DNA from: Tubiluchus corallicola
Lineage: Eukaryota > Priapulida > Priapulimorpha > Priapulimorphida > Tubiluchidae
Length of the DNA: 64,000 nucleotides
Assembly: GCA_030141605.1 (NCBI GenBank)
Contig: JAQGDQ010002386.1
Span: 188,001-252,000, forward strand
Direction: 5' to 3'
Part shown: positions 13,101 through 22,502 of the stretch, one piece after another
Numbering within the stretch: the first letter of the stretch is position 1
Layout: each line of letters opens with the position of its first letter
The notes under the pieces: generated by a model
The model's database searches: none
Told to the model about the DNA's origin: nothing
The model's input: the letters and a program-made list of their open reading frames with translations, nothing else
Position numbers and translations under genes: made by a program

Positions 13101-16100
13101 AAGCTGCTGATAAAGAAAAAATAAAAAATGAAACAAATGCTAATGTCAGAGAAGAGCAGGCAGATAGCTCTTTAACTGATAAAGAGAAGATCAAAAAAGA
13201 AGTTGACAATAGACATGAACATCAAGGTCGGAGACGGCTAAAATCGGCTGAAGCAGAAAAGGCTTCTGACTCCACATTTTCTGTTGCCCTTGGTAACACT
13301 GATGAGGTGCTTCTTATTCTTTTTTTTTAAATTTGTTATTTCGTTTATGCCATATCTGATTTGTGACTGAACTAGAATAAAAATTTGTAATGATATTAGT
13401 CTTTCATTGCATAATAATTGATAATATTAATGCTTATTTAACAACAAGTCTTTAACATGAAACAGATTTAGATCTTGATCAGGTATGGGACCATAACTCT
13501 TATTACAGGGCCAAGCTTTTTGGGTAGGAAGTTAATTGCTTAACAGGACTAACAGTTGAGTATTTAAACTGTGTTCATTCTTATATTGTGCATTTTGCAG
13601 TGTACTTTTTATGGCCAGAAGAGAAAATGCAAACCTTGTGTTAAGGTGGATGAGAACAATCAGATTACAAAAACGCCTAAGTGCATTAATTATTAGCAAT
13701 GATTATGTTTTTACCATACCTTGCCATAATAATTGTAAGAAACTCTGATTATGTGTAGAACCTTTACTGTTTATTCTAGTTTCCTATCATTTTTCTTTTC
13801 TGTAATATTAATTCACATAAATTGATTATTAGAATTTTGAATTTGTCTGGCTCATTTTTTTGGAGAGCAGAAAATTCTTGTTTTCTCCTTTTCTGATTAT
13901 CAATTTCTTTATCTGTAATATTTCCTCATTGATGTTCCAACTCCACCTTTACAGCTAAATCAAAGTCAGACTAATTGAATAACTTTTGCTTTTGTAGGCA
14001 GAGCAACGGCTGGCAGCAAAGAGAGCAGCAAGGGCAGAAGCAAGGAAGATTCGAATGCGGGAGGTAGAACGGCAGCAAGCAGAGGTATAATATATTATGT
14101 GCTTTGTCTTTTTAAAGTAGGTGTAGCTTTAAGTGCAGTATTCTTCAAATGTTTTTACTGTTGAGCTGTATTCTACCTGCTGTATTTCCTGTGCGAGTGA
14201 CAATTTTAATGCCTTTATTGGGCATTAATTTATACTGAAAAGAGATTCTATATGCATTTCTACAGCTTTTAGCCAGTTTTGGGACAGTCATAATTGGGGA
14301 GTGGACATAAAAGATCAAGTTGAAACGTTCAAATTCGATTGAAACAAGTTTTTTAGTTCAAATTCAACTTGAAATTTTAATAATTGAATCTAGTGATTTA
14401 ACACTTCAATTACAAAACTTTAAACAGAGATAAAATTTTGTCTGCAGTTACAAAATTATTAACTTGGATTAGCCTTTTGTACAATTTCCATTTATTAATT
14501 TACTTTTTTAGTAACTTGTAGCTAAATTAATGTTTTTACATGCAGCATTATTTTTTTTATTATTGAATTTGATTCAAATTTGAGTAAAATCAACTTTCAA
14601 GATTCAATTTCAAACCTTAAAAATAGATTTGGTGCATGTTCGCCCCATTCATATTTTCTTGTTTGCTATACTAGACTTCATAGATAACTGATACCCCAGT
14701 AAATCAGCAATGATGCAAAGTACTGGTGTTACTGATACATTTGTTATTCTATTCAGGCTGAATCAAATGAAGTTCGATATCGTGATGCTGCAGATGGAAC
14801 TCCCAGGGTATGTTAGTGATGTCATTCCAAACACACACGCATTCCATTCTTAACTGACACCTTTTTAATTCTTACACAGTTACATAATGTCGTTCTTAAG
14901 ACACGCACAATAAATGATGGTATTTATTTCACACTGAGTGAAGGATGTCACTCTTATTCTTAACTCCCTGTCGTAAATAATATCATTCTTTAATTGCTTG
15001 AGGAAATGATGATATTTTTAACTTACATACAGGAAATTATGTCAGTTTTACTTCACACTGAGTAATGATGCACTCTTTACTCAGATACAGTTAGTTTTGG
15101 TCACTATGCCAGAAAGCATTATATGGACTCACATTTTCTTGAACTTATTGCACAGAAATCTTTATAAATAGGTTTAATCTTACACCATTTTGCACTTCTT
15201 TAACTGAATGATTTTTTTTGTTCTAGACGTACACATCACGGGCTGGATCCGATTCATCTGTACGTTCCGGAAGGCGTGGTAGTGATGGTAGCGAATCAGA
15301 GGTTAAAGAACTTAAGGTAGTAACATTTCATTTTAAGAATTAGTTCATAGTTATTAGTAATCATTGTCAATATTTGTTGTAAAATAAGACAAGAAAAGAT
15401 ATTTATTCAGGATAACTTGTTTGAGCAAAGCTCGTTTACAACAAGGTTCTGATTAGTGCAATGTTTGCAAACACTTTTCAGGCTAATGCCAAAAGAAACA
15501 TATATTTTGAACAAAAACAAAACGCCAAAATTTAAAAGCAGTTCAAAAAGATAAAGTTTAGAATGCACAATACAATTAATTAGAGTAACACTCTTGATAA
15601 AAATTTTTAAGGTGACCGTTAAACAAGTTAATATTGCTACTGCTCCTTAATTCAGTTGACAAAGAATTCTCTACTTTAACCCTGCTGTAGTTTAGAGATT
15701 TTTGTCCAACTTGTGTTCGGCATAACAGTATTTGCAATTCTGACTGACCTTTTTCGATACTGATGTGAATATTCGAGAAAGTGTTGATTTAAAGGGTTTT
15801 GGTCACTTTTAAGAATTTTGTACATAAAGTATGCCATTTGCATTAGCCTTCGGATTTCCAGTGGTAACCAGTTTAGTGCATTGTGATAATGTGTTCGCAT
15901 GCGTCACATTTTAAAATAATTCGTGCATCCCTGTTATGCATGATCTGTAATCTGCTCAGTGATGTAGTTTCAGCAATAATGTACTATGATAAACAGTAGT
16001 CAAAATATGGTAGCATTAAACTGTTATGAATCGGCATTGCAGCAAGTGGAGTGAGATTTTGACGAGTTCTACAGAAATAACCAATGTTTTTATTAATCTT

Positions 16101-19100
16101 ACTTCTCACGAAATCTATATGCGCTGTAAATTTTAAACTAGAATCATCTATTACACTATGAACTATGAAAATACACCTTTAGAAGTATTTTGTGGTTGTT
16201 ATGGAATTTAGAAGCTTGTTGTCATAAGACAGTTGAATGTTAGGGTCTTCTAAAGATGTAAGTTTTTGATTAGTGCCAAACAGCATTACATCGATTTTAT
16301 TTAAATTTAAAACTAATTTATTTTTGAAGAACCAGTCTGATGCTTTTCCAAGTTCATGCAATAGGACTTTGGTTCTTGTCTGGAGTGATTTATGCTGATA
16401 GATCAGTACTGCATCATCAGCGTACATAAAACAACCAGCATTTTTGCAATTTTGAGGAAATCATTAATGTACAGGATAATCAAAAGAGGAATGAGAACCA
16501 AACCCTGAGTAACCTCAATTTCAATATTACTAATAATGGTAGTAATAATGGTTTGAATATTCGTTTACCACCTGGCTCAATTTTGTTAGTAAAAATAGTA
16601 TAAGTTTTGCGATTTGAAACTTTGTGATCGATTTACAGTACGTTGGTCTTAAATTTAAGTTTTTTGTGATTTGGTTATGAAAGCTTATTTGTCTAATCTG
16701 TTTACGTAATGAGACTGAAAGGCCTATCCATTACTGTCTATTTAGTGATTGTATATACACTGCTGAGAGTATGAAAATAATATATTATCATCTCATTTTG
16801 CCCTCAGTGCACTGTCTATAGCTTCATTTACTGCACAGTGGTATTTCTGTTGGGTCCTCGTGAATTGTACATGCATTATCTTAATGAGTCTTCTCAATTT
16901 ACACCATTATGAGGTTTAATTTATTACAAGTGACCATGCCCTTCTTTTAAGACTAGACGTAAACAGGTGCTGTTCAGTTGCCTGTGCCTTGTTCATTGTC
17001 TGGACTGGTGTGTCTTCTTAGAGAATTATCATTGATAATGATGTAGGATTTTGATCTACTACGATCATCTGTATGGTGCCAAACAGTACAAAAATGACTT
17101 TTGCATTTTTCATTAAGTGAAACAAAATTTAGCCGAATTTTCCATTTATAATAATTTTTGGTGCTTTTGCAGAAAGATCTATCTGACTTGGAGGAAAAGT
17201 TTAAGAAATCAATGATAACTAATGCACAGCTAGACAATGAGAAATCAACTTTGATGTATCAACTAGATTTACTAAAAGATGATCTAGAAATGAAAGATGA
17301 AACGATGTGTCAATTACAACGTGAGATTAAAGACATGTCTAGGGTAAGTAGAAATTGAGGTCATTTGACAAATTGACACATCACTTCCTATGTGAGATTA
17401 AGGAAACTCGGGTATGTGGAAACCGACATCATTTAAGGAAATGATGTTAGCTACGATTTGAAAATTTAAACTATTTATCAAAGTCAGGTTACTTACATCA
17501 TGAGATTAAGGATGTATTTAAGGTAAGTGGAAACTGAGATGAAATGATGTCAGTTACAACATGAGATTGATGGTGTGTCTAAGGTAAATGAAAATTGAGA
17601 CTATTTGACAAAGTGATTTGATTTTATAAGACATTTTTAAATGTAATTATGCTGATGACCGTCGTTGTTGTTTTTTCTTATAATTTTATAATTATCTTAT
17701 CGTTTTTCAGGAATACGACTTTGCCAAACGGGATTTAGATTCCTCAAATAAGCAAGTAACGAATCTCAAAGAACAAGTCCAGCATCTGATCACGTTGATT
17801 CAGGTGAAGCCAGCCAGTTTTCACTGCTCTTTTGTTTGCTAATGCAATTCTGGTGTATGATTTTCTGTAAAACTTGATAAAATAGAGACACAGAATGTGA
17901 ATATAATTCCAGTGATTTAATGAACTTGGTGACACCTCTTAAATTAACACAGACACGTGCGCCGGCAGGCGGATGCACTGACACACATGCGTCCACAGAA
18001 TTTCTTGAGAAAAATTTTTTTGTGACTAAATAAAATTTTTTAGCAGTAAACCAAGAAACACATCAACCCCTTGTTATTATTAACAAATAATTATTAAATT
18101 TTGTGTGAGCAGTGGATGGGCTGTAAACTTAACAGTCTTAAATCGGTTTTATGTTTGACTATCCACATTTTGCTGGATAGATAATCTTGACACTAAATAA
18201 TAATTAATAAATTAAGCTTAAGTAATTGGTCATCCACATTCCAAGTGTATTACGAATTCGCTTTTAAGATATATGACTACTACAATAGAATACAATGAAT
18301 ATTACCTAGGTAAATGTAGGTAAAATATATTTATCTGAGCAGAATTTTTCACATTTGAGGAAGTCTGCGTACCAGAATTTAAATCTCATTTGAGGCCTCC
18401 AACACAAACAAAATAAACAGCTATTGAGGTGATACAAAAAGGTGTTAAGGTTTGATTACAGTATTCACCTGTAAGTGTAATAAACTCTAATAATGTGTCA
18501 ATTCAATTCACATCTCATGTTACATGTGATGATGATTCCCGCAAGGAGAGTTAAAATATTATATTTAAATTTTAAAACCTTTTTTAAATTTCCTCTATAT
18601 CTGTTGCTGTTTGCCTTTTGCCAATGATTTGCATTTTTAGGGCCATTTACAAGTGTTTGAAAATTGTGTTAGTTTGTTATTTATGTAGTAATTAGTTTTT
18701 CGATAGTGAGCCCCTAATTTTTAGATAAAAAAGGTAAGTTCACTCTAATTGGAGTAAAGAAAGTAAAATCTTGCACACACATTTGCCATGCCACTTGTAC
18801 ATATTTAGAATGCTGCTTTATTTGGTAAACAGACATTCTACGCTCTTTGCCTGTTTGAGCTTGAGTTTTAGGTATAAACTGCTTTCACATATTAAAAAAT
18901 ATGTAAATTATAGTGAAGCTTCATTTATGATCTAAAATTTATTAAAATTTATATTAATAGCTATATTTGTTTACATAGTTTATTGTCAGCACTTCTCGCT
19001 GACAGAGACAACAGAACAGAGACAAGGTTTATTCACTGTGAGAACTAGTGGCATTTCGTAGCTGCTGTAGAGGCATGTAACTTGCTCAGAGTAATTTCTC

Positions 19101-22100
19101 TGAACGCTACTGCAAGATCTGTCACGAAATTTGGCCACGCTTACTGATAGAGAGTAACTCACAGCACGTCTTGCTCTCTAATGTCACTCGTTGATGTAAG
19201 TGTTGTTACACATGTTTAGGAGCATGGGCTGGTCCTAGTCGGTGCCGGTGATTCAATGAAACTAGAAGCTGATACCGGACGGGTAAAGGAAGGAGAGGAG
19301 CTGCCTTTAGCAATTCTGTCCCAACAAACTGCCAAAATTTTAGATGAAGCTGGTGATGGATCTTTAGGTACAGTCTTTTATTTTTCTGTGGTTTTTGCTA
19401 GTTTGGGTTTATCAGTTAATTAAAAAAGTATAGGGTGTTCCAAAAAATGGTGTACTAATAAATGCTATAAGCATACAAATATTACACAAGGCTGGACTTA
19501 GGAGGAGTGGGCCCTACTGAAAACAGTTTTGGTGGTCTTCTCAGTATGTAGAATTATAAAAAGTACAATTTTATATGCTTTATAGTTTGTATTTTTAATG
19601 GAAACCAATTAAAATGTGCACTTAGAAAGCGTGGTGCTTGTGAGTTAATGGACCAACAGCTACATTTTAAAATAAAACTGCATAACATGTAAGTCGGATA
19701 AGCAGCAAACAAAATGTCTAGATCACTACTGGAAAGTGCATAGTTTGGGGACACCCTCCGATTCCGTCTGAATTTAGCCTACTTTATGTTTGGTCACCGA
19801 GATGTGCATGTACATAAAGATTCACTAAAGTAATTTCGTCACATGATACTGTTAAAAAATTCTATACCCTCATATCTCGGTTTGCCGGACAAAAGCGGGA
19901 AGACATCGGTCCGAATTTGCCAATTGTCCGTATTTACCGATACTAAGCTAATACAGTAGGGGCTGTGTGTTAGACTCACGGCAATGTAGAAGCAAAACAA
20001 CAGATTGTGTCTGTAATATGCGGGACTTTTTAACGGTTCACATTCTGTCCGATTCTTCCAATATCCGTAAAAGAAAGATCCGGCAAACCGAGATATGGGC
20101 ATATGTTTACGTATATTTAAAAGCCCTCGACACTTGGTTTAATTGTTTACGTATGTTTTTTTAAGCATACTAAGTGTAGTTTCTTAAGTAGCTAAAAGCT
20201 ACACTAAGTATACTAAATAGTCACAGCTTCGTAAATTAGGAGATAATCCAAAGATCAAGTATACTTACTCTTAATGGGCTTATTCAAATTAGTGTCCGTA
20301 CACTTTACAAACACTTCTACACTTTATGGGTGACATAGAACTACCTCAAATTCCATGCCTAATTGTGGTGCAAAATAAGTTATGTAGCACACTTTGTAGA
20401 TGGTCCATTTTATGACTTGTGCTCTTTTCACAGCCCTGGTTGCCCATATTGAAGGTTTAAGCAAAATAGCAAAAATAGTGATGTCTATAAAAAACTCAAG
20501 ATTATTTTCACGTATTGTCATATTTCTACAAAACCGTTAATTTTTAAACACCCTGTATATTTTATATTAAATGAAATAAGTACAATGTTATTATCTTTGT
20601 AAAGCTTTCTCTCAACTTATACATAGATATGGCTTATAAAAAGCATCAGATAGTAAAAATTGGTCTCTTGCCTTCTGTATATTGTAATTCTAAGTAGTGA
20701 CAAGTGCTTGTAGTGTACTAGATTTGTAGTAAGTGAATTTGCAAGTTATGTACTATTTAGGAAATGATAGTGGCATTTTTTCATTTAAGTGGTAAAATAT
20801 TTGCTGTATTACTAGACTCTTTTTAGTTATTACCTATCTATAGGGTTTTATAGGTGTAAACTGAGCACTTTGTGCCATTTTCAAGTTTTTTTTTAAATCT
20901 GTAGAAGAACGATTGAGAAAGTTTGCTGAGGAGAAGAAGGATTTAGAGGATAGAGTGCGTCGTCTTCGTATGACTCTGGAGGAGGAAAGGGAAGCTAATT
21001 CGCAAGCACTGAAAGAGGCTCACAAAGTCTCCATGGCCTTGAACGGTTTAGACGATGATAGAAATCCTCGTATGTTTTCTACAGCTTACCCTATCGACTT
21101 GTCTATCAGTGAAGCCAAACATGTCAAACTCTAATTCTTTCACTTTGGACTACCTGCATTTAGTTCATCTCATTGAAGAATTTAGCAATGTTAAACTCCA
21201 ATTCATCATCTCTATAGTTTTCCTGTCTGTCTGTCTTTCTCATTTTACTATATAGTTCATCACATGTATATTATTTACAGTGATTATTACTATGAAACTT
21301 CTGTTTTACAGGTGATTCTGGTGAATCAAGGATAAAACTAATGAAAGCTGAACAAGAAGTAGCTTCGTTACAGTCTAGTGTGAGTATTTTTACTGTATTG
21401 TAGTAGCAATAGCAATCCGTTGGATTTCGTATTGAAATTAGTGCTTAAATTTAATGTGGTTGAGTTGTAAGTGAAAACTACTTTTAGTTTTGTTCTTATC
21501 CAATGGGATCTATTGTAATTCTTCGCAACTTTGTAATGCTTTACCGTATTTTTGACAGGCTTGGCATTCTTGAATACAGTTTTCATTTTTCTATCTTGCA
21601 GCGCTAGTTTTATTAAAATCTGCTGAGCAGTCGCAATAAATTTTTATACTGTAACAATGTCAAAGTTGTAGCGAAACAGTGTTATGGATGGGAAGAATAC
21701 TTTGCCAAGTGTCCAAGTGTACGTCCAGTAAATAAACTGTTGTCTAGTAAATAAATACAGAGTTAACCTTGGCAGTGAGATAAGTTCTGGTTCTGGCATA
21801 AACAAGCCTTGCCATTGAGCCTTTGATTCTGATTTGCAGTATATAGAATGGTGTAACCTGTTTCTCAGTATTTTGAATGTTGAGGGCAGTCTTTGGTGAG
21901 ACTTGTTGTTTTGTTAATAAAACAAAAGATAATATTAATCTGAATTTATAAATATATATTGACTTTTCGTTATTTATAGTTGAATAGAAACGAACGTGAT
22001 TTAAAAAGGGCGCAGCAACAAGTACAAGAATTAGAACAAGAAATTGATGACCTAAAGACTGATAAACGCAAGACCCAAAGAGAGGTAATAACATTTAGTC

Positions 22101-22502
22101 TGCATTATTGTCTGAGTAGTGACTTAGAATCTACTTTGGGTGGGGTATACTGCACTAAGCAGCCCATTTAATTATGAGATTCTTGTAATAAAATGATTGC
22201 TGGGTTAGAATCCTCACCACTAGCTGTTTCTAATTCAGCTCTACCTTTTAACAAAATAATGTTCTAAATTAATGCAAATTTTTTAAAACACGTGTTTTAA
22301 TTTGATGTAATGAAAATTGGGTTATGAATAAAATGTCCATTTTATTTGTATTAATATTATTAGTTTAATAGTTACTTTGTCTGATGTTTAGCTTCGCGAA
22401 GCCAAATCTCGGATAGAGGAGGTTGAAACAGAAAAGGGTCACTTGCAAAAGCGACTAGACAAACTTAGGAAAGAACGTATTAATGCAATGACGAACGGGT
22501 GA
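7086..22502 (+). CDS. LRRFIP: LRRFIP1/2-like protein (Flightless-I interacting), multi-exon gene
   Basis: Leucine-rich-repeat Flightless-I-interacting protein. In vertebrates these cytoplasmic coiled-coil proteins bind the LRR of Flightless-I and act in innate (TLR/MyD88, nucleic-acid sensing), Wnt/Dishevelled and actin contexts. Coding blocks of the short form: 7086-7190, 13998-14084, 14757-14807, 15227-15316, 17173-17343, 17711-17803, 19220-19367, 20905-21069, 21312-21379, 21980-22084, 22392-22502. All have GT-AG borders and compatible phases, giving about 397 aa. Family hallmarks are the N-terminal DDALSKITKEAEQRL and AAKRAARAEARKIRMRE run, the Ser-rich SGRRGSDGSESE linker, and a long coiled coil. 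A central EHGLVLVGAG block separates the two coiled-coil halves, as in vertebrate LRRFIPs. A large alternative first exon lies at 10670-13306. Which of LRRFIP1 or LRRFIP2 is the closer relative cannot be decided; an invertebrate probably has one pre-duplication gene. Confidence 0.93.
7191..10669. other. Intron sequence before the large alternative exon
   Basis: No conserved exon found. 9040-9270 ends in AATAAATTCCGTTCCGTTC after a TTGTTGTAAGATTGTTG stretch and resembles the 3' end of a CR1-like LINE, but no reverse-transcriptase coding remains. The promoter of the long isoform may lie in the last kilobase before 10670. The in-frame open extension from 10508 to 10669 is probably 5' UTR by chance open, because its composition differs from the acidic protein that follows. 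Confidence 0.4.
10670..13306 (+). CDS. LRRFIP: Large acidic alternative first exon of LRRFIP (long isoform)
   Basis: An open frame of 879 codons starts at ATG 10670 in a good context (ACAAAA before ATG) with MSGFFSKIFSKRHSS. It ends at GAG|GTGCTT at 13306, phase 0, exactly matching the phase needed to splice to 13998 (AEQRLAAK). The protein is rich in Glu, Asp, Ser and Asn and probably disordered. A lysine-rich stretch at residues 31-49 resembles a nuclear-localisation signal. Residues about 464-529 hold short imperfect repeats around QEHSSQ and SSQEHF. Because it opens with its own Met and ends in the same phase as exon 1, it most likely marks a second promoter. Inclusion as an internal exon between 7190 and 13998 is possible only with an acceptor in the open region 10508-10669. 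Vertebrate LRRFIP1 also has acidic isoform-specific regions, but I see no clear residue-level match. Confidence 0.8.
13998..14084 (+). CDS. LRRFIP: LRRFIP shared exon, AEQRLAAKRAARAEARKIR
   Basis: 29 codons between TTTTGTAG and GAG|GTATAA, phase 0 on both sides. This is the most conserved N-terminal block of the family: a charged Ala/Arg/Glu helix ending REVERQQAE. It is the splice partner for both first exons. Confidence 0.93.
14757..14807 (+). CDS. LRRFIP: LRRFIP exon, 17 codons
   Basis: Short phase-0 cassette (AESNEVRYRDAADGTPR) between TATTCAG and AGG|GTATGT. Its length is a multiple of three, so skipping would keep the frame; vertebrate LRRFIP genes are known for such alternative cassettes in this region. 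Confidence 0.8.
15227..15316 (+). CDS. LRRFIP: LRRFIP exon, Ser/Gly-rich linker
   Basis: 30 codons, phase 0, between TTGTTCTAG and AAG|GTAGTA. It encodes a Ser/Arg/Gly linker (SVRSGRRGSDGSESEVKELK) that leads into the coiled coil and is a likely phosphorylation-rich segment. Confidence 0.88.
15390..16570 (-). mobile_element. CR1-like non-LTR retrotransposon (LINE) remnant
   Basis: Minus-strand decayed reverse transcriptase inside an LRRFIP intron. Visible pieces are the motif-IV region GLVLIPLLIILYINDF near 16520-16470, the catalytic motif YADDAVLIY at about 16424-16398, a thumb-like KNKLVLNLNK segment, and a C-terminal LNWLPLEIRR block near 15870-15840. At least one frameshift separates the first two, and stops interrupt the tail. 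The 3' end (about 15460-15390) has a GAGC-loop-GCTC hairpin followed by a TCCTGAATAAATA tail, typical of CR1/L2-type LINEs. 5'-truncated and dead. Confidence 0.8.
17173..17343 (+). CDS. LRRFIP: LRRFIP exon, first coiled-coil segment
   Basis: 57 codons, phase 0, between TTTTGCAG and AGG|GTAAGT. Heptad-rich sequence (KDLSDLEEKFKKSM..., LQREIKDMSR) begins the long coiled coil. The last about 30 bp plus the donor are echoed three times in the following intron. Confidence 0.93.
17310..17615 (+). repeat. Tandem degenerate copies of an exon end plus splice donor
   Basis: The segment containing the exon 3' end and its donor (17310-17376: TTACAACGTGAGATTAAAGA to GTAAGT to TTTGACA) is followed by three diverged copies at about 17382-17445, 17488-17548 and 17551-17615. 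Each keeps a GAGATTRA core and a donor-like site (GTATGT at 17412, GTAAGT at 17523, GTAAAT at 17583). The copies carry no acceptor directly upstream and reading through the true donor hits a stop at once, so they look like relics of a local tandem duplication rather than normal exons. Confidence 0.7.
17711..17803 (+). CDS. LRRFIP: LRRFIP exon, coiled coil
   Basis: 31 codons, phase 0, between CGTTTTTCAG and CAG|GTGAAG. It encodes EYDFAKRDLDSSNKQ through HLITLIQ, continuing the heptads up to the central break. Confidence 0.92.
19220..19367 (+). CDS. LRRFIP: LRRFIP exon, central EHGLVLVG block
   Basis: 49 codons plus one base (ends phase 1), between TGTTTAG and TTAG|GTACAG. It holds EHGLVLVGAGDSMKLE and LAILSQQTAKILDEAGDGSL, a conserved non-coiled hinge in LRRFIP proteins between the two coiled-coil halves. 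Confidence 0.92.
19431..20558. mobile_element. Mariner-like element remnant with a nested MITE
   Basis: The ends form an imperfect terminal inverted repeat: TATAGGGTGTTCCAAAAAAT at the left and, reverse-complemented, TATACAGGGTGTTTAAAAAT at the right. Flanking TA and ACAGGGTGTT-like termini are typical of mariner-family elements. No transposase is readable. A separate MITE at 19871-20097 sits inside. The whole lies in an LRRFIP intron. Assignment rests on termini only. Confidence 0.4.
19871..20097. mobile_element. Pogo/Tigger-type MITE, 227 bp
   Basis: A perfect 19-bp inverted repeat, CATATCTCGGTTTGCCGGA, occupies 19871-19889 and, reverse-complemented, 20079-20097. The CTCGGTTTGCCGGAC-like terminus resembles ends of Tigger/pogo elements. 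No coding capacity. Confidence 0.75.
20905..21069 (+). CDS. LRRFIP: LRRFIP exon, second coiled coil start
   Basis: Enters in phase 1 after CTGTAG and ends in phase 1 at CCTC|GTATGT. It encodes EERLRKFAEEKKDLED, RRLRMTLEEEREANS and MALNGLDDDRNP, strongly Glu/Arg-rich coiled coil. The donor keeps the split Arg codon intact. Confidence 0.9.
21312..21379 (+). CDS. LRRFIP: LRRFIP exon, DSGESRIKLMKAEQEVA
   Basis: Phase 1 in, phase 0 out, between TTTTACAG and AGT|GTGAGT. It encodes the split Arg plus 22 codons ending VASLQSS. Confidence 0.9.
21980..22084 (+). CDS. LRRFIP: LRRFIP exon, coiled coil
   Basis: 35 codons, phase 0, between ATTTATAG and GAG|GTAATA. Continuous heptads LNRNERDLKRAQQQVQELE to RKTQRE. 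Confidence 0.92.
22392..22502 (+). CDS. LRRFIP: LRRFIP terminal coding exon
   Basis: 36 codons plus TGA at 22500-22502, after GATGTTTAG. It encodes LREAKSRIEEVETEKGHL and ends RLDKLRKERINAMTNG, the usual C-terminal coiled-coil end of the family. Confidence 0.92.
   Translation, partial: LREAKSRIEEVETEKGHLQKRLDKLRKERINAMTNG

Noticed and set aside
12499-13209. 236-codon minus-strand open frame opposite the large LRRFIP exon
   Set aside because: Ser/Thr/Phe-rich mirror of the acidic Glu/Asp/Ser coding strand; no domain, and other mirror frames (10528-10962, 10963-11211, 11710-11943) behave alike.
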